A stretch of 40,703 bases of DNA, taken from assembly GCA_003427395.1 (NCBI GenBank), contig BFEA01000025.1, forward strand, positions 2,922,442 to 2,963,144. Direction: 5' to 3'. This DNA comes from Chara braunii (lineage: Eukaryota; Streptophyta; Charophyceae; Charales; Characeae). Positions 31,400 through 40,703 of this stretch are shown here, piece by piece. Position numbers and translations under genes: made by a program. Numbering within the stretch: position 1 is the first letter of the stretch; each line of letters begins with the position of its first letter. The notes under the pieces are model-generated. The model was given only the letters and a program-made list of their open reading frames with translations, was not told where the DNA came from and searched no databases.

Positions 31400-33451
31400 A
31401 TGTCTACCTCTCTTCCTCCACCGCCTACGAACAGGCTTACAACTGAGGAGATTGTCGCGGCGTCGTCCACCTCTCAGGCGTCCACCCACTCGACGGTCCA
31501 GGGTCACGTTGTGAACCCCACGGACCTTCACGCTGTTCTTGCATCTCTCCATGCACCTCTGCAAGCGTGACTCGATGCGCTTGCACCCTTGGAGAGGTAA
31601 GTCAATGCGCTCGCCCTTAAAGTTCACCGCCTCAAGGGTTCTCCTCATCGCTCTCCCCACCGCTCTCAGACCCCATCCCCTACCGGCTCAGAGTCCGGCT
31701 CTCCACGACTCCAAGGACGGAGACGTGGCGGTTCGTCCTCCTCCACGGGTCAGGTCCAGCACTCCCTCTCCGCAGTGGTGAGTGCTGCTGCCGCTCAGAC
31801 CATACCGTCTATTGCCGCACATCCATTGGCCCCCGCCGCTCCCGCCGCCCCTGCCGCTTCGGCCACTGCCGCACATATTGTCGCCCAAATACCAGATCTG
31901 GCCAGACAGTTTCCTCTACCCACCCCGGTGCTGCTTCCCAACTTCCTGCACCGGTCGCGGCACTACGGTCCGGAGTTCTTCTTCCTCCCGCTAGGGTACT
32001 CTTTTCGCCTCCTCCACCTCCGACCCCGCACACCCAGCAAGAGGCTACCCTACGGGCCACCGTGGCGCAACTCCACGCGAAGATTCTCTCCCTGAGACAG
32101 CCTCACCCTTCACAGGCTGCTCACCCCTCTTCTTCTTATACCGCCCCTCCGACCTCTGTGCTGCCGGCTCGTTTCCCTCGACCGGCTCCCCCCCCCTTTA
32201 CCCTACTACCTCACTACTCTGTCACAATTGGCTGTGGTTGTTACCTCCACGTCTGCTGGACCGTCCATCAGCAGCCCCGACTTTCAGCCTGCTACCACTT
32301 CCACGTCAGCATCGGCCTCGACATTTGCCGCCGTACTGCAGGCCCCTCGACCTCTTTCCCCTCGCCGTCAGCACAGCGGTCCCACCCTTGTGCGTCTGTC
32401 GGACATACCCGACTTTGATGGTACTATGCATGTGTCGCATGGGTTGCAGGCTGCCACACGAGCGCTGACACTAACTGATACTCGTCAGGAGTTAAGGTGC
32501 TCCGCGCTCGCAACTTAATTGCGAGGCAGTGCGTTCTCCGCATGGGAGAACTATTATTCCCATCGTACTCGCTCAGGTGAGGATCCCACGCTCGCGGATT
32601 TCACCGCGTTCCTCCATGACCGCTACGACACTTTCCACGATGCGACTGGCGTTTTAGATCGGGTTACCTAGACGCAATGGCGTGGGTCCTCCGCACCAAC
32701 CGATCTTGAGCGTTACATTAGAGTGTTTCAGGACGCCCGCCTCATTTGCGATGAGGCACTTCTACCTGAGGTCCTTTTGACCAACAGGTTCGTAGTCAGC
32801 CTTCCGACTGACCACCACGTCGAGCTCTGGCGACAGAGCTTCGCCTCCTCAGAGCAGACCTACGAGGCTGCTCGACAGTACCAGAAGATGCGGAGTCGCT
32901 TCTTCGACGCCCCATCTTCCTCGTGATCCACCGCCGCCGCCACCCAATCACGCGGTACCACGCGCGGTTGATCCTCCTTCGCCGGCCGCTTTCGCCGACC
33001 AGCTCAACCTGGAGCGTCATTCTCTCGGAGCTGCAGTTCTCTAGACTACAGCAAGGATGCCTCGACAGAGCTTGACCCTACCTTTGGGGACGCCCCCAAG
33101 GATATTGAGCTCCGAGACGTCATCCAATATCATTTGGATGACGACACCGTTCCAGTGGCCGAGCGTCGACAAATGGCCATGTCCGCTATGGGTCGTGCAC
33201 GCAGTCGGGTTGCACAGGCTGGCGCCCAGATCGATCTCCCGCAGGATTTTGTTCCTCCTCGTGGAGCTCTATCCCCTGAGGAGCATGCCGCCCTCGAGGC
33301 CCGTCGCGGCTGCCTTCGTTGCCGCCAGGATGGACACACCTCCTCACGGTGTCCATACCATGCCGCCCTCGATCGGCACTACGCTGACATTTATCGTCAG
33401 CGCCCATCTCAGTCCCTCCCCGGCCCCGCCTGGCCAGCCCCACTCAGCTAG
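31400..33451 (+). pseudogene. gag: Chromovirus gag (capsid and CCHC nucleocapsid)
   Basis: The likely start is the ATG at 31400 (CCACCATGT context); an upstream in-frame extension to 31214 is open but has no ATG. The product would be a structural polyprotein that packages element RNA. A Pro/Ser-rich N-terminus is followed by a coiled-coil-like Leu heptad near 31550-31640. The capsid region includes AFSAWENYYSHR, then DFTAFLHDRYDTF and LLPEVLLTNRFV (about 32530-32810), and the CCHC knuckle is at 33311-33352 (C-x2-C-x4-H-x4-C intact). In-frame stops are at 31568, 31598, 32516, 32669, 32924 and 32969. The frame slips and returns between about 31950 and 32210. Frame closes at TAG 33449, and protease continues one frame back with about 60 bases of overlap. 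That could be a programmed -1 shift, but no clear slippery heptamer is seen, so an indel is as likely. Confidence 0.85.
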
Positions 33452-33456
33452 CCACG

Positions 33457-34740
33457 GTGCAATGTACTGCTGAGGCCTTGCCCGTAGCCGGCTTCCCGAC
33501 CACCGAGTCGCGATTTGCCCTTTTGGCTACCCCACCAGAGGATCCTCAGGACACGATAGACGCAGTTCCCTCTACCCCGTCGTCTGTCGAGGTACCGTCT
33601 ACCCCACAACAGACCGCTGCATCTAGTCCTTCCCTTCCAAGACTTCCGATGAGTCGCGCCATTCGCACAGCTCGTTGTAGTGCCCAACTGGCAACTCGCG
33701 ATGACGTTGTGCCATCTCTCCTGGATTTGAGCATCCTTCAGGCTCACCAGGAGTGACTCACAAGACACGTAAACGTCCTGCGTCGTCTTCTCGCTCTGCT
33801 CTCCGACCCTGGTCGCACTCTCCCCATCATCCCTATTCGCCTAGGGACATCTACGAGGGTGTACCGCGCTTTATGGGACTCTGGCTCGCAGGGAGATTTC
33901 GTTCACCCTCGAGTGGTTGAGGAAGCTCGCCTAACTACCTCCGGGCCTCACTCTACTATCTCCGTTACCCTCGACGATAACAAGACGCAGCGCTTCTTCG
34001 ATCAGACGGTCCTTGATCTCCACTTCTCCCTCACCCTCCAGCCATCGGATAGTACCCAGACGCCTCAGCGCTACCATTCCTCCGCATACTTCGACCTGCT
34101 GGAGATTAGGTACGACTTTATCCTTGGCACTCCTTGGTCTCGCCGATTCCGTGGCACAGAGGCCGCAAGGGCGACTGAGACACTCGTTCTCAAAACGAAG
34201 TGTGGTCAAACCCATCGAGTCCCCTTCATTGCAACCACGGGCGACACCCCTGCAGACCTACCTCCCCAGGACCTCGTCCCTCTGGATCCCACCCAGACAT
34301 CGCCTTCACTTCTCCTCGTCAGTTTGCTCACTTCATACGACAGGAGGACGTCACGTTCTACTTACTGAACGCCATGGATTTTCTACGCTACGATCCACTC
34401 TGTCCAGAGGTTGAGCTCATCTCGTTGGAGCCCGATTCCCCTAACCCTTCCTCGATCTTCGCGGCTCCCATCTCTACGTCCACCTGTCAGCCTGCGGATA
34501 CCCCCTCCACGTCCCAGGCCCCTACGTCGTCGACTGTCGAGCCCACACATACGTCTCGTGTCGACGCAGACATTGAGGAACTCACACGGTTCACGACAGA
34601 CTTAGAGCCCGCCGTTTGCGACCTGATTCTAGAGTACCACGACGTATTCCCCCCGTATTTCTCATACAGCGGGATCCCCCCGATGCGCGGTGTTGAGTAT
34701 TCTATCCAGCTCGTGCCTGACTATCGTGTCCACCATTAGG
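33457..34740 (+). pseudogene. pol: Chromovirus protease region of pol
   Basis: Retropepsin-like aspartic protease that would cleave the polyprotein. The active-site motif is ALWDSGSQGDFV, with DSG at 33877-33885, and the second hallmark FILGTPW is at about 34117-34137. A Thr/Pro/Ser-rich stretch precedes it, with an in-frame TGA at 33754. A one-base deletion near 34290-34310 moves the reading to the next frame, where RQEDVTFYLLNAMDFLRYD and the linker leading to reverse transcriptase continue until a TAG at 34737. Both active-site motifs are intact. Confidence 0.88.
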
Positions 34741-36140
34741 TACCCTACCGACTCTCAATCCCAGAGGCGACGAAACTCAAGCGTCAACTTGAGGAGCTCC
34801 TTCGAATGGGTTTCATTAAACCAGTAACTCCCCTTGGGGTGCACCCTTCCTCTTTGCTCGCAAAGAGGACGAAACTCTCTGCCTTTGCATAGACTACTGT
34901 GGCCTTAACCATTACAAGGTTAAGAATAACTATCCCATGCCTCGTGCGGATGAGCTGTTTGACCGTTTGGCAGACAACCGCTTCTTTACGAAGATCGATC
35001 TTCGTAGCGGTTACCACCAGATCCGCATAGCCACAGAGGACAAGCCGAAGACCGCCTTTCGGTCGCGCTTCGGCCACTACGAGTTCACGGTGATGCCATC
35101 CGGCCTCACCAGTGCACCCGCCACCTTCCAGATGACGATGGACGACATATTCAGGGACATCCTCGAAGAATGCGTTCTCGTATACGTGGATGACATCCTG
35201 GGTTACAGTCGTACCTTAGAAGACCATCTCAGACACCTCCGCGGTGTCCTATAACGCTTATGCAAGCATGGCTTCTATACCAAGCTTAGTAAGTGCTGCT
35301 TTGCCCTGAGCAAAGTGAACTTCCTATGACACTATGTGTCTGACCAGGGTCTCCACATGGACGACGCGAAGATCACTGCTATTGCAGAGTGACCCGTCCC
35401 CACATCTGCCAAGCAGCTTCGCAGTTTTCTAGGCCTCACTAGCTACTATAGCAATTTCATCCAGAGATACGCTAGGTATTCCTACGTCCTTACCTCCACC
35501 CTCCTCCGAAAGAACCCGCCGTGGTCTTAGACACCCTTGTGCGAGGACGCCTTTCGCGCCCTCAAGAAGGCGGTGACTTGTGCGCGGTTCTTCGCCTCCC
35601 CGATTTTGATCGCCCATTTATCGTCACCACCGATGTGTCAGATTTTGCAGTAGGAGCTGTCCTCTCTCACGTGTTTCCATCTCCTCCGGATTCATCTTAT
35701 CTCCATGTTCCTCCTTCCCCCCCCCCTCCTGCTGACACTGCTTCTCGACTGACGCCTACCCTCCCACCACTTCCTTGCACTGACAGTCCTCCCGTTACTT
35801 CTCCCCGACCATCGCGGAGGATGGGACGGTCGAGGCTCGTGTTGTGGATTGTCCGATCGTCTTCTACTCCTGTTACCTACTGCCTGCCGAGATAAACTAC
35901 ACTGCCGATGAACGTGAGGTTCCCGCAGTAGTTTATGTTACCCGCCATTGGCATCACGACCTTCATGGGGCGCCCTTCACGGTGCACACGGACAACTCAG
36001 TTGTCCAGACTTTCCTCACGAAGCCCAAACTTTCTCCTCGACAAGCACGTTGGTGACGTGACTTATCTGAGTTCAGTTTCACCACTCAACCCATCAAGGG
36101 TGAAACGAATCGCGTCGCCGATGCCTTGTCCCACCGTCCT
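34741..36140 (+). pseudogene. pol: Chromovirus reverse transcriptase and RNase H
   Basis: Reverse transcriptase copies element RNA into cDNA. Motifs in order are PYRLSIPEATKLKRQLEELL, GFIKP, then after a one-base loss near 34835 FLFARKED and LCLCIDYCGLN, KIDLRSGYHQIRI, FGHYEFTVMPSGLT, APATFQ, and the catalytic YVDD at 35183-35194. The usual MPFGLTNAP is MPSGLTSAP here. The connection region has SAKQLRSFLGLTSYYSNF. RNase H begins at DFDRPFIVTTDVSDFAVGAVLSH and has VHTDNSVVQTF; the region ends in VADALSHR. In-frame stops are at 35252, 35327, 35390, 35528 and 36054, and frame shifts occur near 35590 and 35830. A Pro/Ser-rich insertion of about 50 codons (35690-35830) splits the RNase H domain, which is longer than usual. 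Confidence 0.92.
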
Positions 36141-37590
36141 AATCACAATCAGGAACCCATCCATTTTGCCGCCATCTCCATAACCACTGTTGATCAGTCT
36201 GTGATCGACGCATATCGCACTCAGTATCGCCACTGCCCAGATTATCGCGTCATCCATGTGACATTGCGGAGTGGCAAGACCGTTCCCTCATATACTCACT
36301 CAGTGAGGACGGTCTCGTGTACTGGCATGGCAAATCTGGTAAGCTAGAACCACGTATCTACGTTCCCTCCACCCGACAACTCCGTGTCCAGGCTGTACCA
36401 GAGGTCCATGACCAGACAACTGCCGATTATATGGGCTTCCACAAGACGCTGGCTCGTGTTTGCCGCCTATACGTCTGGTCGAAGTCCAAGAACTTCGTCA
36501 AAGCCTACATCCATAAGTGTCCTACCTACCAGGAGGTGAACAGTGCGAACCACCTTCCGTATGGGTTACTTAAACCCTTACCCATACCCGAGGATCATTG
36601 GCAGTCCATCTCGATGGATTTCATGGGTCCTCTCTGCCCATCCACTGAGTGCAGTCATGATGCTATCTTGGTCGTCGTCGATCGCTTCACGGAGCGTGCA
36701 CGTTTTGTTACGTGCCGCTATCGCATTAACACTCGTGAGGTCGCCGCCATCGTCTTCGATCGAGTCGTGAGAGATCACGGCTCACCTAAGAGCATCATTT
36801 CCGACCGTGACCCGCGCTTTACCAACATATTCCGGCGACGCAAACACGAGGTGTACGGATCCCAGCTCCGCTTCTCATCGTCTTACCACCCTCAGATGGA
36901 TGGTCAGACTGAGGTCACCAATAAAACTCTCGGTAATATCCTCCAAAAGTTTTTTAGGGATGACCAGCAGTGGAACTTACACTTAGGCCACGCGGAGATT
37001 GCGTACAACTATGTTGTTTCGCCAGCCACAGGGATGTCGTCATTCTATTGCGACCTCAACTACCACCCTCGTGTACCCGTGGACTTCCTATGACCATCGC
37101 GGTTGCGCCCAGACACTCGTTGTCCTGCGCTTGACGACTGGATCGCCCACATGACAGCGATTTTGAAGCGCACACACGAGGGGCTAGCCGACTCCCAGAC
37201 TCGCATGGCCGCACGAGCAAACCGATCACGAATGGATCATCCATTCAAAGTCGGTGACGATGTGCTCGTCGACACACGCCACTTACAGCTCGAAGCGGAT
37301 ACCCTTCGCAAGTTTAGGCGTCGTTTCTTCGGTTCATGCCGCATCCTTCAGACCGTCAGTTATGATACTGCCGCTAGTCCGGTCAGCTTCCGTGTGAAGC
37401 TACGTGATTACCTTCGGCAGGCTCGCGTACACGATGTTTACCACGTCTCCTTGCTGCGTCCTTATCGCAGACCATCCGAGCGCTTCGCCAAACGTCCTTA
37501 TGAGCGTCGTCCACCTATCACGGTGGATGGTCACGAGGAGTTCGTTGTTTCCGACATCGTATCTCGCCCAGTTACCGACGACACCCCTCC
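36141..37590 (+). pseudogene. pol: Chromovirus integrase
   Basis: Integrase joins cDNA to the chromosome. After a frame change near 36300, the zinc-binding region shows H..H (EVHDQ, GFHKT) but the final CPTC reads CPTY, so one zinc ligand is lost (Cys to Tyr, a G-to-A change). The core has Asp at 36617-36619 (SMDFMGP), Asp at 36803-36805 (SDRDPRF) and Glu at 36911-36913 (DGQTEVTNK). The 35-residue spacing gives a complete D,D35E triad. An in-frame TGA is at 37091. The C-terminal part continues with ANRSRMDHPFKVGDDVLVDT and YHVSLLRPYRR, typical of gypsy integrases. Confidence 0.94.
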
Positions 37591-37876
37591 ACGCATCGAG
37601 TACCTTGTGCGTTGGAAGGGCTATCCTGATAAGGAGGCTACTTGGGAGCCCCTCGAGCACCTGGAGCACTCCCGGATGTTGGTGTGTGCATATGATCGTG
37701 CTCGTCGTGCTGAGACATCTGCTCCTACTCAGCCGACTGACCCTTTTTCTCCTCCTCCGGCTGAGGAGATTGCTGAGGACGAGCCTGCTCCCTCTGAGGC
37801 AGTTCTTCAACAGCAGACAGACGCCTCTGCGCGTCCACAACGCACTCGTCGACGCCCTCAGTGTTTTGACGATTGA
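37591..37876 (+). pseudogene. pol: Chromodomain and C-terminal tail of pol
   Basis: RIEYLVRWKGYPDKEATWEP followed by LEHLEHSRML is a classical chromodomain fused to the integrase C-terminus, the defining trait of chromoviruses. In such elements it is thought to direct integration to marked chromatin. The aromatic residues of YLVRW, KGY and TWEP are intact. An acidic Glu/Pro/Ser tail and a basic RPQRTRRRPQ end follow, closing at TGA 37874. This last stretch (37103-37876) is the longest undamaged piece of the element. Confidence 0.95.
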
Positions 37877-38861
37877 CACTCTGATCACCTACTATCTCCC
37901 TACTGACTCACACCATCAGGTACTCCATCATCAACTTATTCCGGATGTCAGCGTTTTGCGGTTCTGCTGCGACATCGACCCGACTCCTACTTCATCGACG
38001 TCATCGACCACTTCGACGACTCCAGCTACCTTCTCGACTTCAGCCACCTTATCGGCTTCAACTACTTTGGACGTGACTACTTCACGCCACCACCCTACCC
38101 TGTACACTCCCTTGCATCTGTCGCATGATGGTTCTCACTTAGCTGGGTCTCCTTGAGTTGGGCTCTCCCTTGGTATCGCATAGGCATTGGGACCGTAACG
38201 TTATCTTGGCTTCCCTACTCCCATATCTTGCTCCCTCCTCCCCCATCCGGTGAGTTGTGTGCATGTTTCCCTCACCCACTGCCCTCATCACCCTAATGTC
38301 GGCTCTTGCATGCCTTCAATTAGGCATATCTCCACCCTATTCCAGGCTCCCATTTTCATGGTCGACCCTGCATGGTGTCAACCTTTCGTCGAGCATTACC
38401 CGCCCTTATGGTCTATCTGTTAGGGTCGTTGGTTTTGTTTCGCTACCACTCTCCCTCACCTTGAACCTGATGACATATCCCTCCTTCATGTGCGACTGCC
38501 CTTAGGAGTTTCGATTCTTAGGCTGCATTCACCCCCTCTGAGACCATCCCACTCTTAGTGGTTCAACGACATGACATTATGTTGTAACATATTGCTCTTT
38601 TTTCTTTCAGCACTGAGGCCACGAGGTCCATGACTTTAGGATTGTATTATGCTACATTTCATTTTCTGCTGTTAGTTAGGCTGTGTATACCAGACATTTG
38701 TTTTTTATTTGACATTATGTAGCTTAGACTGCATCGCATGGACTCGGCATGGAGCTTGCTCTGCATCCTAGATTTCTCAACTTTCTTTATTGCAGAGTTC
38801 CGCTGCTTTTGCGGATAGCGTGTTTATGGCTTTTGCGATCCATTAAATGGTCTGAGGATCG
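37877..38861 (+). other. Chromovirus 3' non-coding region
   Basis: About 1 kb with no conserved coding. 37980-38075 has repeated TCGAC and ACTTC words. The bases just before the 3' LTR (AAATGGTCTGAGGATCG) are only weakly purine-rich, so the polypurine tract is decayed or atypical. Confidence 0.6.
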
Positions 38862-39218
38862 TGCAGCGGGCCTCTATCTGCCCTGGCTTACACCCAGGGC
38901 CTATTCGGCTATTTGCCAGTTCGGCCTGTGGGACCAGGCCGTGGCCTGACCCCACAGGCCGTGTACCATTCCAGTCCAGTCCAATCATGCCCGGTACCAC
39001 TGTCGATACCAGGCCAGTCCAGTCCAAGTCAGTCCGCTGGGGGTATACCCCATTTGCAGTTTGCTTTTCATCATTCTTCACTTTTGCACATCTTGGAGTA
39101 CGTGCATGTTGAGTCTGCGTCGGAGTTACATTGTCCCTTCCAGCTCCATCTCTACCTCCTCCTTCGTCAACCCTTCTTCTCCATCTTCACGGACCGCCAT
39201 CTCGACGGGTCCGGCACA
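38862..39218 (+). repeat. 3' LTR of the chromovirus (357 bp)
   Basis: Runs from TGCAGCGGGCCTC to GGTCCGGCACA, followed by the CTCTA duplication at 39219-39223. Confidence 0.92.
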
Positions 39219-40430
39219 CTCTAGCATGTGGCGAGCTTCTAAAGCAACTACCTATCAAACTGAAACTCAGACTAAGTAATAATCTCACTCAGCCACATAC
39301 TCTCACCAATCCAAAGTTAATCTTGTCAAACAATAGTTCATAGTCTTTCAATGATTTATCTCTTCCCCACAGAGTCTTGTTGCGGTCCTACAGGTTGCAA
39401 TCCCGCCTGCCGCCTTCTTCTTTGAACAGGATTAGACTAAGAGTAAGAAAGGCAGAAGGAGGGGTTTCAGACTCTCGAGATACAGGAGGGGGACAAACTC
39501 AACTCCCAGGAGAGGGCCTTGATACCTTTGTGCGTCTTAGAGCCCCACAATGATCGCCAAAACGAAGCAAGAACTTGGTCAATTGAAATCGAATTGCCAA
39601 CAGTTGACTCCCTGACAATCCTTTACTTCGTAGCAACAGTTCCCCTTACAAAGCTTTGACCACTTCCTCAAAATGCAAGCTACTCCCTCCAACCAACTAT
39701 CGTTTCGCAACATAAGAAGGGCACATTTAAAACAGAGCGCCTGCTAAGGGACACCACACATGTGCAGTTAACGCACAATATGCACTGCGAGGCACAACAG
39801 CGTGCAACGGACTGCAGTTCTCATGGTCATACCAGCAACAACTTAGTAAATAGAGGCTCGACAAACAACATCGGCCCTGCGACTTGGTCAGGTACGCGCT
39901 CCCTGTTTTCTTAGCCCCTTCGCCTTCGCAACTGTCAGCCACCTTCGCGACACCGGTCGAAATGGAGCGAGTGAAAAAGCTTCCACTACTTTCGTCATTT
40001 CCATATGTTGACCTCCACACGCTCGCTCCACGCCATGCGATCACGGGTTCACCATATTCCCAAGCAACAACGTGCTCTACAACACCACCGACAATCCCAT
40101 AATTTAGAATATGGAAGAGAAACTGAAGGACTGTGCAAATAACCAAGTGCTGACCATGACAAAAAGCTCCTATGAGACTTTATTGAATGCCTGACTGTCA
40201 AGTGTGATGGAAAGTGCACTCAAGTTTCGACTTTAAACCGAAAACTTCTCTCTTCTTGCTATACATCATACACGATACTCAGGACTTCGCGGCTACAAGA
40301 CTAGTCCAACCATTTTGTATCGCTGCTACCATTTTTACCTCTCCATTTGTCTCGAGCTGCTAGCTCCTTGGGTCTCTCAGTCTCAAAGCTACGATTTGCT
40401 GGCCAAATATGTTGTGAACACACGTGCAGC
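39219..40430 (-). repeat. Giant LTR-like repeat, copy C, second part
   Basis: 39219-39360 matches 3002-3170 of copy A, 39361-39665 matches 4545-4845, and 39666-40430 matches 6151-6930. Relative to copy A it lacks the variable minisatellite slot (about 1.38 kb, joined at ATGATTTATC|TCTTCCCC). It also lacks the hairpin-filled hAT-like element, so it provides the empty site for that insertion. Confidence 0.75.
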
Positions 40431-40703
40431 CAGGGTTGTCATCCGGGGACCCCCGGAGGCAAAGCCGGGGCCGGGATTTCACCCCCGGACCCCCTCCCGC
40501 GGGGGCGTCGACCCCCGGACCCCGCAATCAACCCCCGCGCCCGCCCGACCCCCGGCACCCCCGCGGGACTCCGGCCCCGGCACCCGGCACCCCGGCCCCG
40601 ACCCCGGACCCCCGCCGACCTGGGCCCCGGGACTCGGGCCCCGCACCCCCCACCCCCTCCGACCCCCGACACCCTCCACACCCGGACCCCCTCCGACCCC
40701 CGA
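40431..40703. mobile_element. GC-rich element with a hAT-type end, cut by the window
   Basis: Copy C is interrupted at CGTGCAGC. The inserted sequence starts CAGGGTTGTC, a canonical hAT-type terminal motif, and continues as an extreme C/G-rich array of (G)GACCCCC, CCCCGG and GGCACCC words to the window end. Copy A continues uninterrupted at the same point (6917). Long minus-strand frames here reflect composition only. The other end and the predicted 8-bp duplication lie outside the window. Confidence 0.6.

Larger units (their letters stand above)
28892..39218 (+). mobile_element. Chromovirus (Ty3/gypsy with chromodomain), full-length, inactivated
   Basis: The 10.3-kb element is inserted in giant repeat copy C. 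The 5-bp duplication CTCTA is at 28887-28891 and 39219-39223, and copy A shows the empty site (GACTCTAGCACGTGGCGAGC near 3002). LTRs begin TG and end CACA. The order is LTR, primer site, long leader, gag, protease, reverse transcriptase, RNase H, integrase, chromodomain, 3' region, LTR. Comparing the LTRs by eye I see roughly 25-30 differences over 357 bases, mostly transitions, plus a 5-base indel, so it is not recent. About 14 in-frame stops and about eight frame changes make it non-autonomous. It is the youngest large event at this site, since it cuts copy C. Confidence 0.95.

Noticed and set aside
38848-38861. Clear polypurine tract before the 3' LTR
   Set aside because: The sequence TGGTCTGAGGATCG is too mixed to call; the tract is probably decayed.
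40439-40681. Long Gly/Arg/Pro-rich minus-strand frames
   Set aside because: Composition artefact of a GC-rich short-motif array.

Overview
The window is eukaryotic, repeat-dense DNA with no intact host gene. It contains Ty3/gypsy elements including a chromodomain chromovirus, tRNA-derived SINE heads, several non-autonomous DNA transposons, many microsatellites, and a TACTAAC branch-point/GT-AG style of intron signal. A streptophyte with a large genome fits best (a charophyte such as Chara, or a bryophyte), but that is inference from the style of the gypsy elements and the species cannot be fixed. N runs and one unmerged exact overlap show that it is a draft assembly.

Layout. (1) 1-350: an integrase fragment on the minus strand, joined through a scrambled junction (345-680) to a large repeat. 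(2) Three collinear copies of one giant repeat, all on the minus strand: copy A 673-9163, copy B about 14730-23159, and copy C 25230-28891 continuing at 39219-40430. A and B end in the same hairpin followed by 5'-TGTCG (minus strand). Copy C is abutted by a primer-binding-site-like sequence (25212-25229). I therefore read the family as LTRs of about 8.4 kb from a giant Tat/Ogre-like element. Inside them are a tandem array of about 122 bp, a hypervariable minisatellite slot, a 180-bp tandem array, conserved splice-donor-like sites and pieces of large-subunit rRNA. (3) Between A and B (9164-14729) lies an otherwise non-coding stretch plus a decayed gag-like gene on the minus strand (11868-14320). 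Between B and C (23160-25211) there is only about 2 kb of non-coding DNA. (4) Younger insertions sit inside these repeats: a TTAA-flanked MITE (3446-3863); a hAT-like element filled with 136-bp hairpins (4854-6150); a hAT-like element rich in GTAC (24103-24478); a CCCACC-rich insertion (about 27258-28495); a complete but dead chromovirus (28892-39218); and a GC-rich hAT-like element that runs off the window (40431-40703).

The chromovirus is the clearest unit. It has TG...CA LTRs of 362 and 357 bp, a 5-bp target duplication CTCTA, and a decayed initiator-tRNA-Met primer site. It has a long leader with repeated hairpins, then gag (CCHC knuckle), protease (DSG), reverse transcriptase (YVDD), RNase H, integrase (D,D35E) and chromodomain. 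Roughly 14 in-frame stops and about eight frameshifts disable it. Nearly all the stops are one C-to-T or G-to-A step from a sense codon. The mechanistic story is layered nesting and decay of retroelements, not a set of cooperating host genes.
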